A DNA stretch of 64,000 bases, from the NCBI GenBank assembly GCA_946811185.2, contig OX328101.1:26334122-26398121 (forward strand), in the 5' to 3' direction. This document shows positions 28,701-43,700 of this stretch, one piece after another (within the stretch, counting starts at the first letter, position 1; the number at the start of each line of letters is the position of its first letter). Under the pieces are notes generated by a model. It did no database searches, had not been told where the DNA came from, and saw only the letters and a program-made list of their open reading frames with translations. The position numbers were made by a program, and so were the translations under genes. The DNA comes from Hippopus hippopus. Its lineage: Eukaryota; Mollusca; Bivalvia; Cardiida; Cardiidae.

Positions 28701-31700
28701 CATTGGAACAAATTGAGAAAAGGTAGTTACATCTTTTGGACGTAGTTTTTTGAATTTAGAGAGGTGAAATGGAGGCTAGTTTATTTGGAAACCAGTAGCC
28801 AAATGCTGATTATGTAATACATTCAAATCAAACTCCCCAAATATGTCTTAAAATCAGTGGTTTGCTATTGTAATCTACCTTTTACAAAGACAAAAATAAG
28901 CTTTTAAAAAGTTTAACTACACTTGCAGAGATTTTCTCATGCAATACACATGTATGCAGTGGGAAAAAATGATTTTCAGGTATTTGATTTGGCATTGGAT
29001 GATACAAAAACATCTGATATACAACCAAATTGTTTTTTTTTTCCTGGCAGAAAAAAAACCCTGAAAAGAAGAATAAAAAGAATAGATACATATTTTAAAG
29101 CATTTGCTTCTATTGCTAACCTGTAAAAGTAATACAAAAAGAAATAAACTTGACTTATTGCTTTAACAAATTGACCTCAAATTGACCTGTATGCAAAGAA
29201 TAATTAGAAAGTGAATTTTTCTATCATTGCATATAATAGATGGTACGGAAATTCTATTAACTGTAAATGTTGGGTTTGACCCTTTCATTGCCATAGTCAA
29301 AATAAGATGCTTTATGGATGATATGGATCAAGATCAGACTGCTCAGAAAGTGCATCTTAGATTGATGTCATCCACTACATATTACCAATTTAAACCAACA
29401 AAATCATGTTTATGTTAAGTATTTCAAGTGTTCTTTTAAGACACAATAAATCTATTAGCGGCATAAAGAGTTGAAAATTGCTCATATGTCTGCATTGAGA
29501 CAATGACAGCCAAAGCCAAGTTTGGATAGTAATTCAAGCATGTAATATATGGTAATAGGGGTCATTTATTTCATGTCAACTTGTTTGAGTAAAACCCATT
29601 GAACCAGTATAAACCAAATCTCAATCACTAATAATAAAAAAGGTTTATAGAGGGTCACAGACACAATGAGTCAGACTAAAATTACACATGGGGTGTAATT
29701 GTACAAGTGTGACAGTACCAGATGCTTTTGGTGTGGCATACTGGTATCAAAGGGATATGGTGGTATACTGATATCAAAGGAAAACCATATGAAATCTTGT
29801 CTCAAAAGGAAGACAGCTTAATTGGTTTCTCAGTGATTTTCTATATGCATGTATAAATCATAAGTAAGTCATATTAAAATGTCTAAAATTAAGGGGGGGT
29901 GTTAGGGTGGTAAAATACACGTATAGGTTCCCTTATTGTCTGTAGGGTGCCAATTAGTACAATCTTTTTTTATAGGTCTATGATGGAGGATAGATGAATA
30001 AAAGAGATTAAACTCCAAGAATCATTTTAAAAGTAAATATTGTATTCCATCCCAGTTTTGATCATTATACTTTTATACTTTTTTAAGAATTATTCATTTA
30101 TACTTTTATATGAAGGAGCATGACATGGAAAGCATGTTTACAAAAATTAGTCACATATACTTTGATATGAAGGAAGATTGAAAATCCAGAAAATTGACAA
30201 AACAAAGACATGTTATGCAAATTATTCATTTCTTCTTTTATATGAAGAAACATGACATAGAAGGCATGTTTACAAAAATTATTCATGTGTACTTTTATAT
30301 AAAGGAGATTGAAATTGCAGAAAATTTATGACAAAAATAAGGCATTTTTATGAAAAGTATTCATTTCTTCTTTTGTATGAAGGAAGATAACATGAAAGGC
30401 ATTTTTACAAAAAATTCATTTTCACTTTTATATGAAGAATCAAACAATTAAACAAATATAAACTATAATGTAATTTATAAATAATGGGGGGGGCTGTGTA
30501 AGGGTGACTTTGTAAGAAAACTTTTGTTACTAACATTTTTGAGGAGACCAATTTGTTTTTGACAAGAATGTTGTCAATTCACATTTTATTTAAGGATAAT
30601 TTGAAATAATCACGCAGAAGAGTTATTTACCTGCATTCAATGTAGCATATCAACTCAATGGGGGAAGAAAATACATTAAGAAGTAAGTATTTAAGTAAAA
30701 GATAAGCAAAAATAAACGAATGAACCTGAAAAAATCCAGACAGTTGTGTAAAGTGTTATCATATGTTTCTTTTTGTAAAGAAATGGGTATCTGTTGCTAT
30801 GTTTGAAATTCTGGAAAATTTATGTTAATACAAAGGCATGCTTACAAAAATTATTCATTTATGCTTTTTTTCTTTTTTAATCTAAAAGTGTCATCTGCAT
30901 CAATAGTTTTAACTGGTTTAGCTCCATATTTTGAAATTTCGGTTGTAAGAATTAATGAGAGATATCAAATCTAATGTTATGCATCTGATTTTTTACAATT
31001 ATATCCACTATGCATGTATAATACTTGTAACTGCTAATAAATCAGAATGTCCAAGTAAAGGTAAACAGCAGCAAGATGGCTCTGAATAGTAAAAATAGTG
31101 ATCGCTGATTGTTTTATTGATTTTTTATTTATTGAAAGCTGTTGTTTGGTCAATTGTTACAGCTTTGTAACATTCTGTTATCATATGTTCATAACTAGTC
31201 ATAGTTAAAGTTGTCAGGAGCTGTATTCATCTACGGTTCATAATTCAACACTCATTTGATTTCCAAGACTAGCTACATTGTATCTTACTGGCATTATACA
31301 GAAAATCCCTGCTCATAAGATGGTTAGTCTTTGTAAAAAGAATTAGAACAATATTTAGAATTATCAATAAACATAAATCCAGCAAGGCTGATCATAGAGG
31401 CTGTAGCATAGCAGACTTAACCGTTTACCATACAATCCTTAGTTTTAGTTGCTTAGTTTCAAGAAATATATGGAATTTGAAAACATTGTGGTAAAAGCAG
31501 AAAAAACCAGTGACCAGCATTTTTCTCTTTTCCCACTATGTTTTCTAGCTTTACAAAGACATAAAAAAATCATTTGAGCCAAATTTAATTCTGCATATTA
31601 ACAGCTTTCTGTCGGTTCAAGTGTAAAATTTTGTCATCTAGTGAAGAGTAAGTAAAGACAATATTCTGACCAGTGTCAAATGGTAATCACCTCAACAAAA

Positions 31701-34700
31701 TCATTTCTCTATAACCAATCAAAAAGTGATTACAGTGTCCAGAAGCCAGAAGGATGATAATCACTGAATTTTTTTTATCATCTTGAAGCATCTAAATAAG
31801 TTTAGACCAGCTGGGATTCAAACTGACCAATCTTGTACTGCATTACCCAGTGAATTGTCTGATATTTGAGTTATTTCTTTGACTAGTATGTTATGGCATA
31901 TGACTTTGTGCCAGCAAAGTTTCCGTCACATTTTACAAAAGATTCTGTCAGTTAATCTTTTACAAACAACCCTTAGGTTTATGACCCTGAGAAAAAAGCC
32001 CTTTGAAAACAATGTGGGAAAATGACAAATGCTCATAACTAGCACCAGCATGTTCTCATTATTTTTAACATTTTCTACCCTGTTGGAGAAGAGAACTATT
32101 GTATGAGCGCAGAAACCATATTTGACCTAGCTCCCTAGACTAAGAGTAGTAATGACCAACCATTCTAAACTGTATTTAAATTTCAAGACTAGATATCTAA
32201 CTGGTTGTAACAAAAAGGGTCAAAAGTATTCAGAAGTGATTGCTGTCAATGATAATATATTGTTGCTGTAGCATTCATTTAGACAATGGCAGAAAACAAA
32301 ATTTCTTATAATTATGGTGTACTTGATGTAGCATTTATTCTATAATATGCTTCACTACATCAATAATTAATTCCAGTGGTGAACTATCACATGCTACCAG
32401 CAATAGAGGACCTGCCAGAATGTAAGTTAGATGTTTGTTTTGGTGGAAAAAGTTATGATTATTGTGGTGTTTGTGAATATCTGTCATTGTAAATGGTTGC
32501 AAAATATAGCGATGGATATTAATGCAAATGCAGCAGGCCAATCTAAAAAACATAGGACAAATAAAGAATTGCTCTTGATGAGCAACTATAGTGGACCTCT
32601 TGATAACATAATAAAAAAATGAAATATTATGCATGATAGCAATATTCTTGTGGTGTCATGGTAATTGCTTGGGTGAAAGTGGCTCAAATTTCTATAGTTG
32701 GCTCTTTAGGATTCAACCTTTTTCAAATTACCTCTTGCAGACAAATTTTCGCTTTTTGCAACAAACCTAATTTAAGCAATTTTGTTGCATATGTCACCTA
32801 TGCACAAAATGCTCAAGGTGAGCTTTTGTGATAGTCCTGTATCCCTCTTGCATTTTCTGTGAAATTTTACCTTGTGTATGCTCTACATTTTCAGTCTGAT
32901 ACTTATGAAGATTGGTCAGAATGTTTGTATTGATAATATCTCAAAGGAGTTCGAAAAATGGGTCAGGTCGGGTCAAAAATGTGTTTTACCAGGTCAGATC
33001 TTTGAAAACAAAACCATGTATACACTCTAGAGGCCACATTTTCAGTCAGATACTCATGGCAGTAGGTATGTTTCTCGTGATTATATCTCAAACAAAAAGG
33101 GTTATGAAGGTCATAGAGTTGGTCACTAGGACAAATCTTTGAAAAACCTTGTGTGCACTTTAGAGGGAACACTTTCAGTCTGAAACTCATTAAAGCTGGA
33201 TAGAGTGTATGTCTTGATAATTGTCAAATCAGTTCAGAATTGGGTCACGTCAGATTATAAAGTAGGTTATTGGGTCAAATTTTTCGAAAAATGTTCTGTA
33301 TGCTTTAGATGCCACATTTTCAGTCCAGTACTCATGAAAATTATTCAGAATGTTTGTCTTGATGAAAATTTAATCTCATACTTGTTTGAACAAGGATCAC
33401 CTCAGTTCAAACAGTAAGTCAACAGATCAAATCCCTGATAAACCTTTTATACATTCTAGAGGCCATATATTCAGTCCAATACTCATGAAAGTTGGTCAGA
33501 ATGTTTGTCTTCTTGCTATCACATTGTAGGTTGAAAATGCATCATGTCAGGTCAGAAAAGTTGGTCATTTTGACTGATCTTTGATAAACCTAATGTACAT
33601 TCTAGAGGCCACATTTTCAGCCCAATACTGTACTGTTGGTCAGAATGAATATCCTGATGATATCTGAGAAGAGCCGCAAAATTAGTCACATGGTTAGTAC
33701 GTTAAATCTTTGAAAAACCTTGTTCACACTGTAGAGGCTACATTTTTGTTCCATTACTCATGAGAGTTAGTCAAAATATTTGTTTTAATGATAGCCTGGA
33801 TGAATTTGAAAATGTCATGTTGGGTAAAAAAGTAGGTAACTGGGTCAAATCTTTGAAAAACCTAGTGTACACTCTAGAGGCCTAATTTTTAGTCCAGTCT
33901 CTGTGATTTTGGTCAGAATGTCTGGATCTTTCAGACGAGTTATTTTGTTGCATGGGGTAAAAAAGTAGGTCATTAGGATAAAACTCTAGAGACCATATTT
34001 TGACTGATGTTCATCAAACTGGGTCAGAATGTTTTTCCTGATATGGTAGACAATTTTGAAAATGGGTCAGCCTGGTAAATAGATAGGTCTTCAGGTTATA
34101 TGAGAGAAAAACTTGTGTTTCAAAATGTGTTTCAGAAGGTCATGAGCTAACCCTTTACCAAAACTTTCTTCCTTTTATTGACTGCAAGCAAGAATAAACT
34201 GAGAAAACATTCTGGGAAAATAAGAAAATACTGGTTATCATAATTTTTTCTACCCTTTCACAGATAACTATCATCATTTCAGCCACATACATTTTATCTT
34301 TTGCAAGTGCTTTCAGTTTGGACAGATCTAAAATTTTGTTGTCTAGCAAAAGACTCAACTGAGTTAGAAAACTACACAATTACGTAAATGCTTAGTTTTT
34401 TGTGCTTTTTGGTGCAAGTCATGTTGTGTGAAATGGGGGTATACTTTGTTAAAGCTTTTTAATTCTTTACCTTTCACACAAAGTCTGGATTATTTCAAAA
34501 TTACTATAAACATCCTCAAGGCAATATTATGTGCTTTTTTAGGCAAGGTAGATCAAGATCCAGCTGCATAGAACATACCGTCTGATCGTGGATCTACAGC
34601 GTCTGATAACTTGTGAGATATTCTTGCCAAGTTTGTTTGGAAAGTTTGTTTAGTTAAATAAGCTGTCAAAGAGTTAAACTGAAAGAAAAGATCAAGCTAT

Positions 34701-37700
34701 GTAATTCTGATCATGGAAAGAGACGAGAAAGTGTGATGGCAAAGAAAGAAATTGCTTATCAGTATTTTTCTTTGATTTGGCTACTGTGCTTTTCTAAATG
34801 TTTGTTTTAAATGCTTCTAAATCTTCCAGTATAGGATTACTGCTTTTTGTTTCTCATTGTATAAACTTCAACTACACTGACTGAAGGCCAATAATCCTTG
34901 TCTTTGTCTAGTGTCTGTCATGCATTGCTCCATCAGTGTCAAAAATCTTCTGAAACCAGTGACCCAATTTGAACCAGAAAGATGGGTTGCTACAATGTAC
35001 TATGGTCCCTGTCATGTATTTTATTATTATAATTATTGTTATTATTACTGAAAATCATTGTGTTGCCTTGGCAACAAAACCAAAAAAAGTTAACAAATTT
35101 TCAAAGTCTTCCTTACATACTTACTCATTGGCCTTCCTTGCAATTTATTCTAAATCATCTGTGTATTGACTTTGTACAATTTTAAAATTTTTTTCAGAAT
35201 TTTGATTTGTCAGAAAACATGCTGTAGACTGCTTTTTTCTATATATGACCTGTTGCACAATTTCTGATATACCTCTGGTCAAAATAATTAGAACTAAGCC
35301 TTGTAGATCTGTAACAGATTTGTTGATCACATTGATTTTTTAGACCTTTCCAAATTGAAATTATTCTAGAAAATTTGTAATGTGATTAAGTCTAGTCTAA
35401 AATATACCCTTTATAACACTGACGTTTGGAGCGAATGCCACAAACCCATTATATATGCAGGCTGATACTCATAGCACGGTGCAAAATCTAAATGTAACTG
35501 TCTTTTATCACGTAACATCCCCTTTTTTCAATGTAATATACCCATTACAAAGTTTCTTGTTTAACACACTTTAGGAAACCATAGTGTGATGTCATGTATG
35601 ACATCATTTTTTACTTCTTTCAAAAAGTTAATCAAGTATTATTCTTGGAAATTGACATGGGCATTTATGGTTTTTCACAAATAATTTGTGAAAAATTATC
35701 ATGTGATAAAAAAAACCCCCAAAAAACAGATTCATTGAGTTTTTGGATAAAATTTTATAACACTTGTCGACAAAAAAGTTATTGATGCAACTGCAAAAGT
35801 ATCGACCAGGGCTGAAGCTTTTTGCTGTTGGTCAAATTTCTGCTTGTCACTCAAAGGACCAGTCCTACCCCATGGTTCAGTCGCTTGTTAGACAATTGGA
35901 TTTCGTAGATCCCTAATTATGTGATGTCTTGCTTGTTATGATGCATTACCGAGATGCATCAAATACCAACTTAAGTCAGATCCTGTGTATATTACTGCAC
36001 GTGAATCACAGTACTGTTAAACAACTTGGGGTTTGAGTATCAGTAACTGTGAACAGTGTTAAACCAACTTTGATGGATGATATCCTGTACTATCAGAGTT
36101 CGATTTTTGTTTTACTTTTATGTACGTTATTGATGAGAAACACAAATGGAAGAAAATGTTTTGTATAGATGTAAGTGTAAGTTAAGCCCCTTACCACATT
36201 CTCAGGTTTTAAAGAATCTGAAGTGGAAGACTTTTGAAAACATCGTGGGAAAAGGAGAAAATGCTGGTAACCAGCATTTTCTCTATTTTTCACAATATTT
36301 TCAGCTTCTTCACACAGGAAACTCGTCATTTGAGTCATATTGAATTTTTAGTCTGCAAGTGCTCTCAATATAGAAAGGTAAAAGAAATTTTTCCTTTGGT
36401 AAAGAGTGGAACCAGTCCTTACTCCTTTTGTTCTCAGCATTATTGTAGAAATTTACAGAATATCTCACCCTTTGAGTCATTTTTTGCCTTGAAAAAACCT
36501 CAAAAGATTGAGTTTTTGTTTTAGTTTTGACATGCTTGGTTTAAGCAGACATTAACTTCTGGTTACACAGCGTCGCAGCACAAGTTTACGCATTAAAGAT
36601 GTCTGTTATGGTAATACATGTAATGTATGATATATAGAAGCATGCTTAAGAACAAAAGGGTTAAAGTAGTACATAAAGAAAAAACACTCCAATTGCTGCA
36701 ATGTGTGTAATAATTCTATTTATGAAAAAACTGACCCTTGAAAAATGTTGGAAAAGATTTGATCTGTGGTGTGTGCTCTTAAAAATGAAATTTAAATCTA
36801 TAGGGTAAAGGGTTTAATTTGAAATATCAACATTAAGCTTCGTTAAGGTTTTTAGTGTGTTTTAAATACTACATAAAACAATTAAGTTTGGTTTTACATT
36901 TATTGTTCTCTGGAGAATTCCACAAAAGTCTCTGTAGTTAAGCCCGATTAGGCATATAAATATTTGATAGCTTGATCAGGGAATAGAAGGTTGTTACAAC
37001 CATAAACAAGGTGTCAGATACTGCTACATGTATTTTTCCAAGGGAAATATTCAGCCAGGACAATTGGGGTTGCTGTGATGCATTCTAAATAATTGATGTA
37101 ACTAAGTTGGGGTAATTAGATCAACTCTTTACCAGAAAACAAAATTTTACAATTTCCAATTTCAAAGCATTTACAGATGACAAATTTGGTGTATATGAAG
37201 AAATTTTGCATTGAAAGGGAAGAAAATATTGTGGGAAAAGTAGAAAATGATGATAACCAGAATTTCTTCCTTTAACCACGATGTTTTCAAAAGTTTACTT
37301 CCTCAGGATCATTATAACTTCAGGTTATTTGGTAAAGGATTAAATGGACACTATAGTCTCTTTCACTATCTTTACAGTAACCTAAAACATAGGCCTATCC
37401 AAAACAATCCCATGTCTTTATGATATAAAGGAGGATTGCCTTTTAAAACATTGTTGGAAAAGGAAAAAAAAAACACCCTGGTTATTAGTTTTCACAATGT
37501 TTATCAATTTAATTGCAAATGGCTTTAAAATTGATAGAAAGTTAAGTATCTGTTACACTTTTGAATATATGTCATTGAGATATCGAGCAACAGACGGCTG
37601 TCTGTCTGACTGTCTGTGATCAAAGCTTTGCCCTTTTTTTGCATAATACTCTTGCCACAAGTCTCCAAAAGGCCTTTCTATCTTACAGTTTTACACAGAA

Positions 37701-40700
37701 TTTAATATTGTGCAATAGCAAAACATTCTTCTAAATTGAACTAAGCTCACATGTCAAGCACAATAATAGTTGAAACTCATGTCAAAAATTATAATAACGG
37801 CAGCTTTCTTACCAAGAAACACCATCTTTGGAGCTCCCTTTACAACAAGCAAAATGTTGATCGGAGCTCATCACAGTGACCACAACAAGATCCACATTTA
37901 TATGAGAAGCTTCTACAGACAAGAAGCAAATTCATTGGAGCATGATGAGAACCACAATTTTAGGGCTTCCTTCACAACAACTCAATATTGATTTGAGCTC
38001 CCATGACAAGAACCAACTTCTTTTGAGGTTTTCAAGACAAGGAGCACATTCATTGGAGCTCTCATGATGGGAACTACATTTTATTTGAGCTCTCAGGACA
38101 AGAAACACATTCATTAGAGCTTCCATGTGGAGAAGCACATTCTTTGGAATGACCTGACAACCTGGACACATTTGATGTTTGTTCCCATGTCAAGAACCTT
38201 ATTCATTAGTATGTCCATGACAAGTGGTACATTAGTTGCAGCTCCCATGACAAAACCACATTCATTCGAGCTCCTGTGACAAGAACCATATTGATTTGAG
38301 GTCTTGTGACTACAAGTACATCTGTTAAAGCTCCAATGACAAGAGGCATATATCAGTTTTTTTTTTTAACAAGGTACACATTTATCTAATGAGAAACAGA
38401 AAAGAAGCTTGCTGACAGAGGCAGATGCATTGATTTGAAACTTCAAAGGCACTCTATCTGTATGTGAATGTTTTTAGCTCGGCTGTTTTTGGAGAAAACA
38501 TCGAGGTATTCTCCTAGCCCTGGCATTGTCATAGCCCTGGCATAGTTATAGCCATGGTGTTGTCATCTGCATCATTGTTGTTGTGCAAAAACTTGACATT
38601 TAGTAATATCTCTATTAATAGTGAAGAAATGGGCTTCAAACTTTGACAAGTTGTTAACTATCATAAGGGGAACCTCTACAACAAGAGTAGATAACTGTCA
38701 AAGTATTTTGACTCAATTATGCTCCTTTTTTGAAGTAGAATTTTCACTGAAAATCAAGCAATCGCAGCCGAGTGTTGGCACTCGTAAGCAGTGCTCTTGT
38801 TTCTTTTTCCATTTTCTTGGATGCCTTCATATGAGTATGGTGCTGTTTACATGTACGTGTGCTCATATTCCCTGCTGCTGCTTGGCATAGTCTGCTGTAT
38901 GCGGTGAAGGAGGATTTGACTAGGGAAGTTGTAACTCTTATTTTATAAATCTGATATTTTGAGTCATACAAAGGTACTCACCAATAATTGATTGGTTTAG
39001 ACATTCTGTCTCAACTGGTCAAATAGCTGTTGTTTTTTATCATCAGAATGATATCTAGAACAGTTGGTAAAGTTTGCCTTTTGGATAAGAAAATGGAGGA
39101 AACATTCTCAATAGTTATGATGAGTGTGACCCTATGAGGCAAGTCTCTCTACCCAAAAGCTTTAATGACTCAATAACATACTGATAACATCTACCCCTGT
39201 AAGAGCGGTTCAAGGTTTTGCAGTGATATCTTTTTTGTATGAAATACCCAAATCTTATGTTTATATGAGAAAAGGGTAAAAGGTATGTTACATAAAAGGT
39301 GGAATAACGTGAAAAGTATTTGTTTAAAATCCTTTATTGCTAAAATATCACATTTTGTAAAACACTTTGTTTAATTAATATGAATTATGACCTAATTTAA
39401 GATTTTTGTTCTGTTTGTTAATAAACAGAATAGAAATTTTTATGGTGTCTGTATCTTTAATTTGTACTTGAATACAATGTATATTTTATTATGTATGTTT
39501 ATACTTAGGACAAAAAAGCACTTTAATTTTCTCTTATAAGCAGAGTACATCAGGATTAGACTGCAAAAGTTCTGTGAAAAATTACAGATTGATATTGGTT
39601 CTGAAGTAACTGTTCTGATGTGTTAAATTTTGAAAATTGAAATGCTGACGAGGAAATATGTTAACTGGTATGAACCTTTTATAGTCTTACGAAATTTAAT
39701 GTTTTTGCTCTTCACCCATGGCAGCCATTGAAGAAAGCTAGAAAAAAAAAAAATGTGTCTTTCCGCAGAGTTTTTACTTTTGTCATATCAAAAACTGAAC
39801 AAATTCTGAAACCAACATACATAAGAAAATATTCAGAAAAACAACAATTTTAGTAATGCTCTATGAAAAGGGGGTTCAGTGCATCTGCAAAAAGTATCAA
39901 TCTAGGTCAGCCAGCACAGTAAGCACAGACTGACCTACTGGTCAATTTTCTGCATGTCAAAGGACCAGTCTACCTCATGACTCATTGGTTTGTTAGACAA
40001 AAAGGATTTTATGAACACATAATTATACAATGACTGGCAATCTTGCATCACAGAGATGCATTAAACCCCCTTTTGCCAGGGCAAACTGAAGCTCACCTTA
40101 TTTCAGACAAATATCATTCATATTTGGTGATAACCAAGAACTTTCTATTAAACTTAATGAGTTATCAAACAAAGTAATGATGTGTGATTTGATAAGTGTA
40201 CTGCTGCAGAATTTTTTATAAAATTAATTCATATGACAAGTACCATGGAAGAACAACAAGCCTTTTGGTTTTATTGTACTTCACAAAAAAAAAACACAAA
40301 AGTTAATGGATTCCAGTGAGGACTATCTTTTTAGTTCATCTGAGCAAAGATCGTGCTGTGTCCGTCGTCCATCATGTGTTGTCCATCATTTGCTGTCAAA
40401 TTTTACCTTGTGTATGCTCTAGAGGCTTCATTTTCAATCCAATAACCATGAAACTTGGTCAGACTGTTTTTCTAGACAATATCACTAAGGAGCTTGAAAA
40501 TGGGCCATGGGGGTGTCAAAAGCTAGGTCACCAGGTCAGATCTTTGTAAAACCTTGTGTCTACTCAAGAAGCCATATTTTCAGTCCAATACTCATGAAGC
40601 ATGGTCCGAACATTTTTCTTGATGATATCTAGTATGCCTTTGAAATAGAGTCATGTTGGGTCAAAAACTAGGTCACCAGGTAAAACTTTGGAAAAAAAAT

Positions 40701-43700
40701 TGTGTACACTGTAGAATTCAATACTTATGAAACTTGGTCAAAATCTTTGTCTTGATGATGCCTTAGACAAGTTTGAAAATGGGTCATATTTTGTCACAGA
40801 TAAGGTCACAAGGTAAAATCTTTGAAAAATCTTAGGTACACTCTAGAGGCCACATTTTCAGTCCTTTACTTCTTAAAGTTGGTCAGAATGTTTGTCTTTG
40901 TAATATCTGGAATGAGCTTGAAAATGTGTAAGTCCTGTCAAAAACTAGGTCACAGGTCAGTCTCTTAGAGAACCTTTAATACAATGTAGTTGTTGCATTT
41001 TCTCTCCAATACTCGTGAAAGTTGGTCAGAATGTTTGTCTTGATAATATCTTGGATCAGATTGAAAATGGGTCATGTTTGGTCAAGAAGTAGGTCAAATC
41101 TTACAAAAATCTTTTGTACATTCTAGGGGTAAAATTTTCTCTCCCATAGAGGTTGGTCAGAATGTGATGATGATATCTTGGACTAGTTGCAAAATGTGTC
41201 ATGTCAGGTAAAACAGTAGGTCACTGAGACAAATCCAAGATCTTCAGTCCAATACTTGTAAAAATTTGTTAGGATGCTTATTTTTTTTTCGCAGAAGAGA
41301 CTTGAAATGGCTCATGTTGGGTCAAAAGGCTTAGGTAAGCGACTTCAGGACCATCATGCCCTCTTGTTTACACAAGCCGATTCAAGGATGCCATTCTTTT
41401 TTGTATTATTTTGTGTACAGTATAATACATGTATATATATGTATATATATCTCTCTCACAATAATTCAGAGTTATTTCATACCATCCACTGAAGCTTGAA
41501 TAGATTGTTGTTAACAAAAGAATAACTATCTGAAGGGTGATGAGGGAAATGAAATTTGGAGAGTGCTGATTTCATTGTATTTACTAATCTTGTCATATAA
41601 AACCCATTATATCTAATACTATATTTGGACTCTTTACTAGGCAATCTCATGTTTCAACAACCCGGAGGAAATATGTATTTATAAACATTGAGCAGAACAA
41701 AATGTTGGTAACCACCATAATCTCTTTTTGCCTCAATGTTATCTATCCTTGCATACACAGTTTCCACCATGGAGCCACATTTAATTTGTTATCTGCAAAA
41801 TGTGGTTAAATTCATTAAGTCTAAAGTCTTTTCCTATGAATAAAGGATAAAGTGTAGCCATTTTGAAAAGCGCAAATAAAATACAGCTGTTAGAATTTGT
41901 GAGTGGATGTTGTCGGGACAGCAAATGAGGAAGTTGCTCTATGCTATGGTTTCATAACCAATCAGCTTTAGGTTAAATTTTGTTGAAGTGGTAAAAATGT
42001 GTGTAAAAAAAAAAATTGTCAGCCTATATAATTTACCTCATTAACTTACTATAAATTTTAGGTTCATCCGTATTAAAGGTATTTACAGAGGAAACATAAA
42101 ATTTGGTGTAAATGATGGGATTTGTTTTTGAAAGGGTAGAAAATATTACAAACAAGAGGGCCAAGATGGCCCTGGATCGCTCACCTGAATTTTTGAGAAG
42201 ACCATAGCCAATTTTTTTTGAGGTATCGAAACTTTGGAAACAAAATCATTATTTTGCCAAGCAGTTTTGAAAGGGTCACCTGTAAAAGTCATTTCAAAAT
42301 CTGTCACCACCCCTACAATCATCACCATAGCAATGAATTTGATGAATCTGAATTCTGCAAATAAATTTTTGGATAGATCACCCAAGGACAATTTCTTGAA
42401 GAAGAGCACATGCTCGATAGTGACTAAAAACGTATGTAAAACAAGAGCACCACGTGCAGGTGCCAACAAGTGGCTGTTATTTTTCGACAGATAAAAATTT
42501 CCCTTACAATTTTTGAAAAGGGTCACCCTAGGAACATTTCTGTGAAATTATTTCAAAATCTGACCAGCCATTCCAGAGAAGAAGAATTAAGAAATTCCTC
42601 TTCATGTCCCTGTAGTGCAAATAGCCCCCACCATCAGAGCCATGTTTCTTGACAGATCACAATTTTGTGAACAATTTTTGAAAAGAGTCACCCAAGGAAC
42701 ATTGCTTTGAAATTAATTCAAAATCTGACCAGCGGTTTCAGAGAAGAAGAATTTTTAAGAATTTCTTCATGTCTGTATAGTGTAAATAGCCCACAGCCAT
42801 CAGAGCCATGTTTCTTGATGGATCAAAATTTCTCGAACAATTTGCAAAAAGGGTCACCCAAGAAACATTTCTGTGAAATTATTTCAAAATCTGACCAGCA
42901 GTTTCAGAGAAGAAGAATTTTTAAGAATTTCTTCATTTCTGTATAGTGCAAGTGGGCCCCCCCCCACCCATCAGAGCCATGTTTCTTGACGAATCAGCAT
43001 TTTGCAAACAATATTTGAAAAGGGTCACCAAAGGAACATCTCTGTGAAATTATTTCAAAATCTGACCAGCGGTTTCAGAGAAGAAGAATTTTTAAGAATT
43101 TCTTCATTTCTGTATAGTGCAAGTAGCCCCCATTCACCAAAGCCATGTTTCTTGATGGATAAAAATTTCGCAATCAATTTTTAAAAAGGGTCACCCAAAG
43201 AACGTCTCTGTGAAATTATTTCAAAATCTGACCAGCAGTTTCAGAGAAGAAGAATTTTTAGGAATTTCTTCATTTCTGTTTAGTGAAAGTAGCCCCCATT
43301 CACCAGAGCCATGTTTCTTGACGGATCAAAATTTTTGAAAAGGGTCACCCAAGGAACATCTCTGTGAAATTATTTCAAAATCTGACCAGCGGTTTCAGAG
43401 AAGAAGAATTTTTAAGAATTTCTTCATTTCTGTATAGTGCAAGTGGCCCCCATTCACCAGAGCCATGTTTCTTGACGGATCAAAATTTCGCAAACATGTT
43501 TTGAAAAGGTTCACCCAAGGAACATCTCTGTTAAATTATTTCAAAATCTGACCAGCCGTTTCAGAGAAGAAGAATTTTTAAGAATTTCTTCATTTCTGTA
43601 TAGTGCAAGTAGCCCCCATTCACCAGAGCCATGTTTCTTGACGGATCAAAATTTCGCGAACAACTTTTGAAAAGGGTCACCCAAGGAACATCTCTGTGAA

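Noticed and set aside
28882..29126. Overlapping frames on both strands near 28.9 kb
   Set aside because: Built on poly-T/poly-A tracts with no splice context or recognisable domain.
30085..30440. CRISPR-like spaced repeats
   Set aside because: The intervening segments are themselves related half-units of a minisatellite.
37840..38360. CRISPR array
   Set aside because: Units are diverged and contiguous, with no constant repeats or unique spacers, and the DNA is eukaryotic.
42146..43184. Open frames with repeated ISVKLFQNLTSGFREEEF phrases
   Set aside because: Translations of the 166-bp family E core units, not a repeat protein.
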